Source of the DNA: Paenibacillus rubinfantis
Lineage (GTDB): Bacteria; Bacillota; Bacilli; Paenibacillales; Paenibacillaceae
Reading direction: 5' to 3'
Assembly: GCF_001486505.1 (NCBI RefSeq)
Contig: NZ_LN909066.1
Coordinates: 1-64,000, forward strand
Length of the DNA stretch: 64,000 bases
Positions 15,547-25,192 of this stretch are shown one piece after another. Every line of letters begins with the position of its first letter. Within the stretch, counting starts at the first letter, position 1. The notes beneath the pieces are model-generated. The model was not told the DNA's origin. It worked only from the letters and a program-made list of their open reading frames with translations, and searched no databases. A program made the translations under genes and the position numbers.

Positions 15547-17361
15547 TCACGCGGCTGGCCCCGGTTCTATCGGTTCACCGAGCAAGGGCACCGGCGGTTC
15601 CAGCAGCTTCGGCAGCGTGATCACGACACGCGTACCGCCTTCCTCACGTTCGGTTAACTCCACGCCGTAAGCGCCTTCAAAGTACCCGGCAATCCGCTCC
15701 CTCACATTACGGACACCATACCCTCCGGTCCGCCGCTTGCGCTCGCGGTTCACGTCCTGCCTTAGTCCCGCGCCGTTATCTTCGATCGTAATGACAAGCA
15801 GGTCCGGTTGCTCCTCCATCTGGATCCAGACCTTGCCGCGGGAACGCCCGTTAAACCCGTGGACGATGGCATTTTCCACAAACGGTTGCAGGGTTAGTTT
15901 CGGAAGAAACCACTCCTGGACGGAGAGCGGCGCATCGATGGCATAGTCCAGTTCGCCCTCGCCCTCACCTCCGGCTTGCCACCGCAGCTGTTGGATTTCC
16001 AGGTAACAATGGATATGCTCCAGTTCCTCGGAGATCGTAATAAAGCTGTTTCCGTTGGACAAGCCGATCCGGAACATTCGCCCCATCAGCTCAAGAATCC
16101 GGCTCAACTCGTCTTGCCCCGCTTCGATCGCCATCCAATTTAATTGATCCAGCATATTGTACAGAAAATGCGGGTTAATGTTGGCTTGTAACGCTTCGAT
16201 CTCCGCTTTTCGCTGCTGTTCATACCGCCGCTGAAGCGAACGGTACAGCTCTTCGATCTGCTCCATCTGCTTGCGGTATCCGGCGAAGAGATACCCAAAC
16301 TCATTCTCGTAATCGTCCGGCAGCTCCACGGGATGCCCGCCGCTACCGGCATGACCACCGCCGCCCACAAAATACTGCCGCATCGCCATCACAAGCTCCT
16401 TGATCGGCTTCGTAAACTGGCGGCTTAAATAGAGGGTCAGCAGCAACGCCAACAAAATGGCGAGCACCCCAATCACGCCGATGACCAGGGCCAGACGGAA
16501 GCTGCCTTTCGTAATTTCACTCCAAGACGTGATTTCCACAAGCATCCAATGGGAATCACGCATCTTGGAATACACCAGCAGCGAGTTGCCCAGCTCCCGA
16601 TCGCCTTGAATATGCACATACCCGGATTGGTCGGATTTCACGTTGATCCACTGCGACAGCTCGGCATGCTCCGGAACCTGGCCGGTTTTCACCGTCTGCT
16701 GGCCCAGCGTATCGATCATCATCCGATTGACTGGCCCCGAATGCCCGGCCAGCAGCTGTTCGATCTCCTTCGCTTTGACGTGGACAACCAGTACCCCGAG
16801 GTACTTGTCCTCCTCGACGATTTTGCGCGCGAAGCTGAGCACCCGCACATCCCCTTGAAAGCTGGGGACTTCATGCTCCCGGGACCAGGCGAAATCGTTC
16901 TTATCAAGCGCCTCCGCCCACTCTTGTTTCGCCAGATCGCCCAAACCGCGGAATTGGATATAGCTGTTGGCGTCCCCCCGCAGTGGACGCTCCATATATA
17001 AGTCGATCCCCTGAATGATGGGCATCGAATAGGTCAGATTAGCTAAGGCACGCTCCACGCTGACCGACCGGCGGTATCGGTCGTATTCATCCTGCCGGTC
17101 ACGCAGAAACGTAATCAGCTCGTTATCACGGGACGTCGACAACGAGATTTGCTCAATGGTCACCAACCGGGTGGTGATTTCGTTATTCAGCTCATCCAGC
17201 AGCAACTGCTGGTAATGGGAGCTGGTTTTCGCCAACTCATTAGACGAAATGAGGTAGCTGGCCCAGGCGATACACGCCAGTACGGCCACGATAAAGATGG
17301 CAAAACTGCGAAAGAACAAACTATCAATCCGGAACTTCTTGAACGGATTCTTCATGCTCAA
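15547..17361 (-). CDS. Sensor histidine kinase (YesM-like)
   Basis: A 604-residue membrane kinase of the LytS/YesM class. TM1 (about 14-38) and TM2 (about 290-312) flank a large extracytoplasmic sensor domain. HAMP follows, then the His_kinase region NPHFLYNMLDQLNW (phospho-His near 397) and an HATPase domain (IEDNGAGL). The start is TTG or the ATG two codons later; GGGAG is better spaced for TTG. It sits between the permease and response-regulator genes, so it probably senses xylan-derived oligosaccharides, perhaps through the binding protein. Confidence 0.92.
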   Translation of the reverse strand: MSMKNPFKKFRIDSLFFRSFAIFIVAVLACIAWASYLISSNELAKTSSHYQQLLLDELNNEITTRLVTIEQISLSTSRDNELITFLRDRQDEYDRYRRSVSVERALANLTYSMPIIQGIDLYMERPLRGDANSYIQFRGLGDLAKQEWAEALDKNDFAWSREHEVPSFQGDVRVLSFARKIVEEDKYLGVLVVHVKAKEIEQLLAGHSGPVNRMMIDTLGQQTVKTGQVPEHAELSQWINVKSDQSGYVHIQGDRELGNSLLVYSKMRDSHWMLVEITSWSEITKGSFRLALVIGVIGVLAILLALLLTLYLSRQFTKPIKELVMAMRQYFVGGGGHAGSGGHPVELPDDYENEFGYLFAGYRKQMEQIEELYRSLQRRYEQQRKAEIEALQANINPHFLYNMLDQLNWMAIEAGQDELSRILELMGRMFRIGLSNGNSFITISEELEHIHCYLEIQQLRWQAGGEGEGELDYAIDAPLSVQEWFLPKLTLQPFVENAIVHGFNGRSRGKVWIQMEEQPDLLVITIEDNGAGLRQDVNRERKRRTGGYGVRNVRERIAGYFEGAYGVELTEREEGGTRVVITLPKLLEPPVPLLGEPIEPGPAA

Positions 17362-17451
17362 GGATGCACTCCCTTCAGGTGTAAGGAAAAAACGGTAAAG
17401 CCGCGAAGGAAACTCACGCTTTACCGTTATATAATTGGCCGTTCGCCGTCC

Positions 17452-18294
17452 TTATCCCTTTATTCCGGTTGTGGCAATCCCCTCGACGAAGTATTTTTGC
17501 AAGAACATAAAGATTAAGGTAGCCGGAACGATGGAGACGAGCGACATCGCCAGCAACTGCCCCCATTCTTGGGCCGACTGGGAATCATTAATCATCCGCA
17601 GCGCCAGGCTGACCGTATATTTGTCCACCGAATTGAGATACAGCAAGTGTCCGAGGAAATCATCCCAGTTCCACAGGAAGCAGAAGATCATCACCGTTAC
17701 AATGGCCGGCACCATCAGCGGCATCACGATCCGGAAGTAAATGCCGAACCAGGAGCAGCCGTCGATTTTCGCCGATTCATCCAGCTCCTTCGGTATGCCG
17801 CGCACGAACTGAATCAGCAGGAAGACGAAGAACGTCCCGCCCGCGCCGCCCGCCAGCATATGCGGTACGATAAACGGCCAATACGTGTTCACCCAGCCGA
17901 GTTGGTGGAACAAGGCGTATTGCGGAATGATCAGCACCTGCCCCGGCATCATCAAGGTGAGCATAAACAAGGAGAACCACAGGTTTTTCAGCGGAAAATT
18001 TAATCTGCCAAACCCAAACGCGACCAACGTGCTGGATACCAGCGTCGCCGCGATGACCGCCGCCTCGAGGGCGAAGGTGTTCAGATAGAAATCGGTGAAG
18101 GAATGGCCCGGCACCGAATTCCAGCCTTTGACAAAGTTGCTCCATTGCGGGACCGAAGGGAAAATGCCCGGCGAAGCCAGTTCTGCGTTTGTTTTAAGCG
18201 ACGCCCCGATCCACCAAAGCACCGGATAAACCATCACCAGACTGAATAGGATCATGAAGAAGTGCCGAATCAGCGGCTTCCATTTGAAGGTCAT
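17452..18294 (-). CDS. Carbohydrate ABC transporter permease (MalG type)
   Basis: A 280-residue CUT1-family permease with about six membrane helices and the EAA loop ELDESAKIDGCSWFGIYFRI. Its ATG overlaps the stop of the MalF-type gene (ATGA). It partners that protein in importing an oligosaccharide, probably aldouronates given the GH67 gene two positions upstream. No ATPase is encoded here; CUT1 systems of this kind usually borrow a shared MsmX-type ATPase. Confidence 0.92.
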   Translation of the reverse strand: MTFKWKPLIRHFFMILFSLVMVYPVLWWIGASLKTNAELASPGIFPSVPQWSNFVKGWNSVPGHSFTDFYLNTFALEAAVIAATLVSSTLVAFGFGRLNFPLKNLWFSLFMLTLMMPGQVLIIPQYALFHQLGWVNTYWPFIVPHMLAGGAGGTFFVFLLIQFVRGIPKELDESAKIDGCSWFGIYFRIVMPLMVPAIVTVMIFCFLWNWDDFLGHLLYLNSVDKYTVSLALRMINDSQSAQEWGQLLAMSLVSIVPATLIFMFLQKYFVEGIATTGIKG

Positions 18295-19253
18295 TTGCCT
18301 TTTCTCCCTTCCGGTTCCGTTTCATAGAACACCCAGTATTTCGAAGTCCCGGCGATTATCAACGTTGCCACAACGATCATCACCAACATAATCCAGGCCA
18401 ATGCCGAGGAATAACCCAACTGGTACCGGCTAAACGCCCGTTCGTACAAGTAGAGCGCGTACACATAAGTCGAGTTCATCGGTCCGCCATTCGTGATGAC
18501 AAACGCCGAGGTGAACATTTGGAATGCGTTGATGACACCCATCACCAGGTTGAAATACAAGACCGGCGACAGCATCGGTAACGTGATGTTGAAGAATTGG
18601 CGAACTTTGCCGGCCCCGTCTACGGCGGAAGCTTCGTATAGATCGCCCGGGATTTGCTTCAGCCCTGCCAGGAAAATCACCATCGACGAGCCGAACTGCC
18701 AGACCGTCAGCAGAACCAACGTGCTTAACGCCGTATCCGGACTGGTGATCCAGCCTTTGCCTTCGAGGCCAAACGCCCCGATAATTTTGTTGAAGATCCC
18801 GTCCACCCCAAAAATATTCCGCCACAGCAGCGATACGGCGATGCTGCCCCCGATCAGCGACGGGAAATAAATCGCCGTGCGGTACAGCCCAATCCCTCGC
18901 ACCGCCCGGTTCAGCACGATGGCGACAAGCAACGCCGCGATCAGCTTGAGGGGGACCGATGCTAAAACGTACAGGAATGTGACCTTGACCGAAGTAACAA
19001 ATTTGGAGTCCGCCGTAAAGATCAGTTCGTAATTCTTGGTGCCAACCCAATTGATCGGCTCGAGCAGTGTGTAATCCGTAAATGAATAATATAGCGATAA
19101 AATCAGCGGGTACGCGGTCAGCCCTAGAAAACCGAGCAGCCACGGCAAGATAAATAAATAACCGGCGACCGGTGCATTCCATCGTTTCAGGAATTGCCGG
19201 CGCTTGTTGATTCCTGGCGCGTCTTTGACAGCTAGGGCCGCGGAACTTTTCAT
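18291..19253 (-). CDS. Carbohydrate ABC transporter permease (MalF type)
   Basis: A 320-residue CUT1 permease with six predicted helices and the EAA loop DLYEASAVDGAGKVRQFFNI. The start ATG follows AGAGGTGA. It lies 112 bp after the GH67 gene and overlaps the next permease by 4 bp. It resembles the LplB-type permease of aldouronate transporters in Paenibacillus. Confidence 0.92.
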   Translation of the reverse strand: MKSSAALAVKDAPGINKRRQFLKRWNAPVAGYLFILPWLLGFLGLTAYPLILSLYYSFTDYTLLEPINWVGTKNYELIFTADSKFVTSVKVTFLYVLASVPLKLIAALLVAIVLNRAVRGIGLYRTAIYFPSLIGGSIAVSLLWRNIFGVDGIFNKIIGAFGLEGKGWITSPDTALSTLVLLTVWQFGSSMVIFLAGLKQIPGDLYEASAVDGAGKVRQFFNITLPMLSPVLYFNLVMGVINAFQMFTSAFVITNGGPMNSTYVYALYLYERAFSRYQLGYSSALAWIMLVMIVVATLIIAGTSKYWVFYETEPEGRKGK

Positions 19254-19365
19254 ACTAGCTTCACCTCTGCAGTTTCTGAGTGCTTATAACTCAAGTATAG
19301 GGCGGGCCCGCGGCCGGTTGTAGAAGAGGAATCCTCGAAATCTTTTAAAATATCACGAAAAAGGA

Positions 19366-21453
19366 TCAATAAATCCGCCGACCCTGCTGATCGGGAATCC
19401 CACTTTTGCGGTAGAAATACGTGTTGATTTGATCCCGCCACTCCTTGGCATGCTCTGCTTGTTCAACCAAACGCTCGGCGACCTGCCGATGCAGCGGCTC
19501 TGCGATCATGCTGGACAGCCCAGCCCACCGCTCCACCAGCTGTTCGGCTCGTTCCACTCCTTCAAAGTGGGTATCGTAGATATGTTGAATCACGGTCTTG
19601 CCCGATTGCAGCACATGCGTGTAAGGCACATGATGGAAGAACAGCAGCAGCTCGTCCGGACAAGTCTCCAGCGATTCGTAACGGCTTTGATTGGGTTCGG
19701 CGTATTGCGAGGTATATCCCGTTCCCGTCACTTTCGTCCGGTCAACGCCAATCCCGTGGCAATCCGCAAAATGATACGTCCCCCACATCGAGTATTCATA
19801 GCCGTCCACATTCGGGCCGTAATGGTGGTTCGGATTCACCATAAAACCGATGCCCAGCGGTGCCGTATAGCTTTCGTAGATGCTCCAGGAATCCTTGAGA
19901 ATGCCGCGAATGACCTGAATCACCCGATCGTCGCGACCAAAGACCAGCCGAATCCATTCGTCCGCGATAGCCTCGGCGCTAAGCTCCGGATTCCAGGCCA
20001 GCCGCCCGTATCCGTAAAGGTTAGCCTGTGCCAGCAAATGCCCGGTCCAGTTAACGTCGCTGCCGATATTCGAAACGGCGGCGAACCCGCTGTAACGGGA
20101 GCCGTGCAGCGTGCCGTCCACGATCCGTTTAACGGTTGAGCCTTCGCCTTTCAGATGGGTGTCGAAGTCCAGCACCTCCTTCCACTGGGGAACGAGGTAG
20201 CAGACATGGTGCTGCTGCCCGGTATACTCTTGCGTGACCTGGAACTCGATCATTTGATTCGTCGACGGCATCGCGCCAAGTAACGGCGATACCGGCTCGC
20301 GTACCTGAAAGTCGATCGGCCCGTTTTTGACCTGCAGGATGACGTTCGCTTTAAACCGCCCGTCAAGCGGGACGAAATGATCGTAGGCTGCCCGTGCCCG
20401 ATCCGTCTTGCGATCCCGCCAGTCCTGCTTGCAGTTGTAGACGAAGCAACGCCAGATCACAAGCCCGCCGTAAGGCTCTAGCGCTTCGGCCAGCATGTTT
20501 GCGCCATCGGCATGATCCCGCCCATAGGTGAACGGCCCCGGCCGGTTCTCCGAATCCGCCTTCACCAGGAACCCGCCGAAGTCCGGGATCGCCCGGTAAA
20601 TCTCCACCGCACGTTCGCGCCACCAGGTCGCAACCTCCGGGGCGAGCGGATCGGCGGTAGATAACCCGCCGATTTCCAGCGGGGCGGCGTAATTGATGCT
20701 GAGGAACAGCTTAACGCCGTACATGCGGAAGATCTCGGCCACTTTGGCCACATCCGGCAAGAACGTCTCCGTAATCAGCTTCGTTTCGATTTGATGTACA
20801 TTCACGTTGTTGATGGAGATCGCATTAATCCCCGTCGAAGCCAACAGCCGCGCGTAGTCGCGAATGCGCTCCAGGTTCTGCGTAAATCGGTTATTTTCAT
20901 AAAAAATTGAAGAACCCGCATACCCCCGCTCAATACTGCCATCGATGTTATCCCATTGATTCAGCATCCGCAGCTCATTTACCGGACGCTCGGCGACATT
21001 TAGTCCTTGCAGTGAATGTCCGGTGCCGATGCGGCGCAGCACGTCAAACGCGCCGTACAGCAATCCTGCGGCGCTTCCCGCGCCGATGGCGATCCGCCCA
21101 GAATCGGGTTCATGGCGCAGGGCGTAACCTTCCCGCCCCAGGCTCAAGCCGCTCTCCCCTTCCGGGAACACGCCGTCAATGATCGGACTGCGTCCCAGCA
21201 GCCCTAGCACAAAACAAGGCGCATCCTCCGTGCGCCTGCGTTCCGAGACGACGGCCACCTCGCGCCCCAGCATCGCGCTTACCCCTCTCGACAACTCGTG
21301 AGCTGCCGTTAACGCCGCAGGTTCGTCAGTTCCCTCAACGAGGATCCCGCCAAATCGGTTGAGTTCATCCCGTCTCTCGCCCGGTTCGAGACTGTGATAC
21401 CGAAGCCAGGCGTCATATCCATTTTCCGCTAATGCAGTTGGTTGTTGGTTCAT
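19366..21453 (-). CDS. aguA: Alpha-glucuronidase, GH67
   Basis: A 695-residue intracellular enzyme (no signal peptide) that removes (4-O-methyl-)glucuronic acid from aldouronic acids produced from glucuronoxylan. The whole GH67 core is present: PDFGGFLVKADSENRPGPF (290-308), then AYDHFVPLDG and NGPIDFQVREP. D358 and E386 are 28 residues apart, as are the two general-base carboxylates in known GH67 enzymes; the acid is probably E284 or E302. The ATG overlaps the stop of the Nif3-like gene (ATGA) and has GGGGGAG 6 bp upstream. Confidence 0.95.
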   Translation of the reverse strand: MNQQPTALAENGYDAWLRYHSLEPGERRDELNRFGGILVEGTDEPAALTAAHELSRGVSAMLGREVAVVSERRRTEDAPCFVLGLLGRSPIIDGVFPEGESGLSLGREGYALRHEPDSGRIAIGAGSAAGLLYGAFDVLRRIGTGHSLQGLNVAERPVNELRMLNQWDNIDGSIERGYAGSSIFYENNRFTQNLERIRDYARLLASTGINAISINNVNVHQIETKLITETFLPDVAKVAEIFRMYGVKLFLSINYAAPLEIGGLSTADPLAPEVATWWRERAVEIYRAIPDFGGFLVKADSENRPGPFTYGRDHADGANMLAEALEPYGGLVIWRCFVYNCKQDWRDRKTDRARAAYDHFVPLDGRFKANVILQVKNGPIDFQVREPVSPLLGAMPSTNQMIEFQVTQEYTGQQHHVCYLVPQWKEVLDFDTHLKGEGSTVKRIVDGTLHGSRYSGFAAVSNIGSDVNWTGHLLAQANLYGYGRLAWNPELSAEAIADEWIRLVFGRDDRVIQVIRGILKDSWSIYESYTAPLGIGFMVNPNHHYGPNVDGYEYSMWGTYHFADCHGIGVDRTKVTGTGYTSQYAEPNQSRYESLETCPDELLLFFHHVPYTHVLQSGKTVIQHIYDTHFEGVERAEQLVERWAGLSSMIAEPLHRQVAERLVEQAEHAKEWRDQINTYFYRKSGIPDQQGRRIY

Positions 21454-22250
21454 GGTTTCTCCCCCTGTCCTATCCAATGAAATAATGGCTCATTCTCGAT
21501 CACATGCACCGGAAGGGATGGAAAAGCAGCGCGAAGCTTACGAGCCAGCCGCTTCATCCCGGGCGCTTCGCTTGGACCGTGGCCCAGAAGAATCATCGCT
21601 TTCTCCTTGCCCTGGTAGACAGCGTCGCGCACGTACTCCGGCGCTTCCCATTCCGGGCCTTCGCCGGCGATGATCAAGTCGACCTCCCCCAGCAGCGGGA
21701 TCGCCAGATCGCCTCCGCCGCGGTAACCCACCAGCACGCCAACCTTCCGGCACCGCATTGCCGGATCCCCCGTGAAACGCACAAACGGGAGATTCAGCTT
21801 CCGTTTTACCATGCGGGCCAACTCCTCTAGAGTCATTGCCGGGAGCTCTAGCACCGCTGAAGCAGGGTGGTATTCGCACACCGCCTCCTGCCAGCCGAGC
21901 TCCTCGATCAGCCCGGCGGTAATGCCGTCCGGCGTTTCCCGATGGATACCGTCATGGTATCGAATCACCGCAAGGCCAAGTTCCTCCAGCCGACGCAACT
22001 TCAGCTGAACGACGGGATCTTCTTTCAGTTGACTCCCGTCCGAGCGATGGCTATAAAACAAGCCCTCATGCGAGATGAGCAAATTGGCCCTCCGCGAAGC
22101 CGCCTGTTCCATGGCTGCCTGCGTCGCCATAAACGTGACAGCGATCCCTCCCACTTCCACCTCCGGCCTACCGATGACCAGGCCGTCCACGGTGGGATTT
22201 ATCGCCCGCACCGGCTTCAACCAATCCAGAACATCTTGAATACGAAGCAT
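21450..22250 (-). CDS. Nif3-like (DUF34) protein
   Basis: A 266-residue member of the NIF3/YbgI/DUF34 group, which forms rings with a dinuclear metal centre. The first metal-site motif is LLISHEGLFY where many members have a His-His-Pro, so metal binding may differ. The C-terminal half has VGVLVGYRGGGD, GEGPEWEAPEYVRDAV and ILLGHGPSEAPGMKRL. It lies between the binding protein and the GH67 gene and is translationally coupled to the latter, so a role in carbohydrate metabolism (a metal-dependent hydrolase?) is suggested by position only. Biochemical function of the family is unsettled. Confidence 0.82.
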   Translation of the reverse strand: MLRIQDVLDWLKPVRAINPTVDGLVIGRPEVEVGGIAVTFMATQAAMEQAASRRANLLISHEGLFYSHRSDGSQLKEDPVVQLKLRRLEELGLAVIRYHDGIHRETPDGITAGLIEELGWQEAVCEYHPASAVLELPAMTLEELARMVKRKLNLPFVRFTGDPAMRCRKVGVLVGYRGGGDLAIPLLGEVDLIIAGEGPEWEAPEYVRDAVYQGKEKAMILLGHGPSEAPGMKRLARKLRAAFPSLPVHVIENEPLFHWIGQGEKP

Positions 22251-22283
22251 CCTCAGGCCTCCCTCCCTTCCCAGGTATAGACT

Positions 22284-22320
22284 TAAAAATCAGCCCGGAA
22301 CGGGAATCCGGTTCCGGGCT
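22284..22320 (-). terminator. Intercistronic hairpin after the binding-protein gene
   Basis: A perfect 10-bp stem (AGCCCGGAAC/GTTCCGGGCT) followed on the minus strand by ATTTTT. It stands between the binding-protein gene and the rest of the operon. Such partial terminators or 3' stabilisers commonly let the binding protein be made in excess over its permeases. Confidence 0.8.
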
Positions 22321-22333
22321 GGGGTCGAATATC

Positions 22334-23647
22334 TTATTCGTAAGCCATTGCCGCTTCTTTCAGCTGCTTGTAGGCCTCTTCCGGGGTGATCTTCCCAAAG
22401 CTCAGCTGATCGTGCACCAGCGGGAAGTCCTTATCAATGTAGTTCGTCCAGCCTCCCGCACCGGCTGTCCACGTTTGGCCGTCTTTTTCGGTCGCACGGA
22501 GCAGCACCATGCCCACCTTGTCGACGTCGCTCATGCTGGATTCCAGCGCTGCCGCGTTATCCTTGTTGACCGGCAAGCCCCGGGACGTCTTCAAGATTTG
22601 CGCGACTTCCGGATCATTGACGAACCAATTGATGAACGCTTCTGCTTCAGCCTTATGCTCGGAGTTGTCGGATACCGACAGGTACATCGACGGCTTCAGC
22701 CAACCGCCGGCTTCCTCGGCCCGCGGCATTGTCACCAGCGCGTAAGCCCCTTTCTTGATGCTGTCCCATGCGCTGTAATTGTTGGAGAAGCTGTAACGGA
22801 ACAGAATTTTTCCGGCAACCATTAAGTCCATTTGCGGATCAAATTCTTTGTCGGAGGAGTTGACGTCGGCCGGCGGCACCAAACCTTCGTTGCGAAGCTC
22901 CTCAAAATGCTTGGTCCATTCCAGGAAGGACGTTTCATCAATGTTGAACTTCCCGTCTTCCGTGATGACCATACCTTTGCCTTTACTGTATTGATATGCC
23001 GAGTACATGAAGTAGTTGGCCGCATAATCCTTCGTGAAATATTGGCCGCTTGGCAGCTTGCCTTTCAGCTCTTTCGCCAACGCGAAGAAATCGTCCCAAG
23101 ACCAGCCGTTTTCCGGATTTTTGACGCCCAGCTTATCCAGCGCAGCTTTGTCGTAAATCATCCCAAACGCAACGGATCCAAGCGGTATCGCGTATTGCGT
23201 GCCGTCCAGTTGCCCGCCGGCGAGCAGTTTCGGATCGATCTTCGACACGTCGACCGCATCCAGTGGCGCGAGCTGCTTGCGGTTTGCCCAATCGGGCGCC
23301 CAGCCCGGATCAAGCTGAACGATGTCCGGTGCGTTTTTCGCTGCCGCTTGCGTGGACAGCTTGTCCAAATAACCATCCATCCCCGAGTATTCCGGTTCGA
23401 AGGTGATGTTTGGATTGTTTTTCGTATACAAATCTAGGGCAGCCAAGGTCGCTTCATGCCGTTCCTGAGACCCCCACCACATGATCCGCAGCTTCACGGG
23501 CTCATTGCCTGAGCCTGTAGCGGTATTGCCTTCCGCCTTCGCTCCCGCCGGCTCTGCCGCATTGTTCTTCCCGCCGCCGCAAGCCGCAAGCGACCCGACC
23601 AGGGTAACCGCCACCAGCGCTGTTAGTAAACGCTTCCATTTGAACAT
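22334..23647 (-). CDS. Sugar ABC transporter substrate-binding lipoprotein
   Basis: A 437-residue family-1 extracellular binding protein. The lipoprotein signal peptide ends SLAAC with C23 lipidated, then a Gly/Asn/Ala linker. The mature part starts KLRIMWWGSQERHEA, typical of oligosaccharide binders. I start at ATG (MFKWKRLL) with GGGAGG 8 bp upstream. It is first in the glucuronoxylan locus and probably binds aldouronates or xylo-oligosaccharides. Upstream there is a -10-like TATAAA but no convincing -35, which would suit an activator-dependent promoter; a near-palindrome (23703-23717) lies in that place. Confidence 0.9.
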   Translation of the reverse strand: MFKWKRLLTALVAVTLVGSLAACGGGKNNAAEPAGAKAEGNTATGSGNEPVKLRIMWWGSQERHEATLAALDLYTKNNPNITFEPEYSGMDGYLDKLSTQAAAKNAPDIVQLDPGWAPDWANRKQLAPLDAVDVSKIDPKLLAGGQLDGTQYAIPLGSVAFGMIYDKAALDKLGVKNPENGWSWDDFFALAKELKGKLPSGQYFTKDYAANYFMYSAYQYSKGKGMVITEDGKFNIDETSFLEWTKHFEELRNEGLVPPADVNSSDKEFDPQMDLMVAGKILFRYSFSNNYSAWDSIKKGAYALVTMPRAEEAGGWLKPSMYLSVSDNSEHKAEAEAFINWFVNDPEVAQILKTSRGLPVNKDNAAALESSMSDVDKVGMVLLRATEKDGQTWTAGAGGWTNYIDKDFPLVHDQLSFGKITPEEAYKQLKEAAMAYE

Positions 23648-23793
23648 TGATAACCCTCCCATTTGAATCGTAAGTATCTGGTTTACAACATTTATAGTAA
23701 CGACTTCAATTGGAAGTGGGTAGGAGAGCAATGCACGATTTGTTTTAAAATTGCCCGATAATGTGGATCCATCTCAATATACCTCTTCCTTAT

Positions 23794-24735
23794 TTAAAAT
23801 AGGCTCCAATCCAAGGTTTGCGACAGCCGTTCGATTAACTGGACCCCGGCGATGCTGTTGCCTTTAGGATTTAAAGCCGGTCCCACCACACCGATGCCGT
23901 ACCGTCCGGGCACCAGGGTCAAGATCCCACCGGAGACGCCGCTTTTAGCCGGCAGACCTGCGCCGATGGCAAACTCACCCGATCCGTTGTACATCCCGCA
24001 GGTGACCATAAATGTTTTGGCGATTTGCACATAACGCCGCGGGATCAGCGTTTTACCCGTCGCCGGATCGGCTCCGTCCAAGGCCAGCACTAGCGCCATC
24101 CGCGCCAAATCCTTGCAGCAGACCTGAATTGAGCAGTGGCGGAAGTAAATGTCCAGCACCTCCTCCACGCCGCAGCCCAGGATTCCTTTATCCAGCAAAA
24201 AATAAGCCATCGACCGGTTTAAATGTCCTGTCTCCGACTCCGAACGGTAAACCTGTTCATCGTAAGCCAAGCCGGAATTACCGGCTAACTCGCGAAAAAA
24301 TGTCAAAATGCGCTCCGACTTTTCCGCCGCATTCGCCCCCTTGATCATCGAAGAGACCACGATTGCGCCTGCGTTAATCAACGGATTAAACGGAATCGCC
24401 GGTTGGGCCAGTTCCAGCTTCATGATGGAATTAAAATTATCGCCGGTCGGCTCCATCCCAACTTTAGAGAAAACGGCGGCTTCCCCATGGTCGATGAGCG
24501 CCAGGATCAACGTAAATACCTTCGAAATGCTCTGCATCGTAAACGGAATCTGAGCCTCTCCGGCGGAAATCGATAGCCCTTGAGCACCCAAAAGATAAAC
24601 TCCGAGCATATCCTGCTTCGCCTTTGACAGCTCCGGAATATACTCCGCCACCGTTCCTGCAGCGCTGGTTCCCCGGCATTCCTCCACCCACTCTTGCAGG
24701 TGTTGCTTCAGTTGATCCCACTCGTTCATGACCAT
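23794..24735 (-). CDS. glsA: Glutaminase
   Basis: A 313-residue serine-dependent glutaminase with the beta-lactamase-like fold; it releases ammonia from glutamine to give glutamate. The catalytic S69-x-x-K72 motif (QSISKV) and the conserved PFNPLINAGAIVV segment are present. GGAGGT lies 5 bp before ATG GTC; a second ATG two codons later is possible. Only 21 bp separate it from the spore-protein gene upstream, so it may also be expressed from that gene's promoter. Confidence 0.93.
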   Translation of the reverse strand: MVMNEWDQLKQHLQEWVEECRGTSAAGTVAEYIPELSKAKQDMLGVYLLGAQGLSISAGEAQIPFTMQSISKVFTLILALIDHGEAAVFSKVGMEPTGDNFNSIMKLELAQPAIPFNPLINAGAIVVSSMIKGANAAEKSERILTFFRELAGNSGLAYDEQVYRSESETGHLNRSMAYFLLDKGILGCGVEEVLDIYFRHCSIQVCCKDLARMALVLALDGADPATGKTLIPRRYVQIAKTFMVTCGMYNGSGEFAIGAGLPAKSGVSGGILTLVPGRYGIGVVGPALNPKGNSIAGVQLIERLSQTLDWSLF

Positions 24736-24756
24736 GGCGAACCTCCATTCGTAAAT

Positions 24757-25047
24757 TTATGGCTGATCGTTTAAACGTTGTTTGGCTAAGCGAATCATTT
24801 CCTTAACCATCGAGCCGCCGATGGCGCCGCCAACCTTGCCGGCTTTCGCCGTTGTCAGGTCGCCGTTATCGCCTTCCCGCAACGTCACGCCCAACGATTG
24901 AGCCACTTCATACTTCACATCATCCGGGCGCTCCGGATTAACGTGATATCCCTCGCGCATCATCACTTCCGCCTTAAACCGACTAAGCCGAACCGACGGG
25001 TCCGTCTCTAGGCGATAATTCCCGTCGTTCCCATTTGTTTGTACCAT
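24757..25047 (-). CDS. Alpha/beta-type small acid-soluble spore protein
   Basis: A 96-residue SASP, expected to coat DNA in the dormant spore. The family pattern is clear: the LSRFKAEVMMREGYHV segment early on, and VGGAIGGSMVKEMIRLAK at the C-terminal half. Both conserved regions match the alpha/beta-SASP (sspF/sspA-like) signatures, though it is longer than most because of an N-terminal extension and a charged middle loop (GDNGDL). Start ATG follows GCGAGGG. Genes of this family are normally transcribed by SigG; I could not find a convincing SigG promoter. Confidence 0.9.
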   Translation of the reverse strand: MVQTNGNDGNYRLETDPSVRLSRFKAEVMMREGYHVNPERPDDVKYEVAQSLGVTLREGDNGDLTTAKAGKVGGAIGGSMVKEMIRLAKQRLNDQP

Positions 25048-25192
25048 GGATATCCCTCGCTTTCAAGTGAGAATTATCCACTAAGATTCCCTTTTCGAGG
25101 TGAGATAAGTCATAGTCTGATCCCGTGATAAAAATGATAATTTAAGCCGATAATAATATTTTATAACACTGATACGTAAGGAAGGCATTGAC

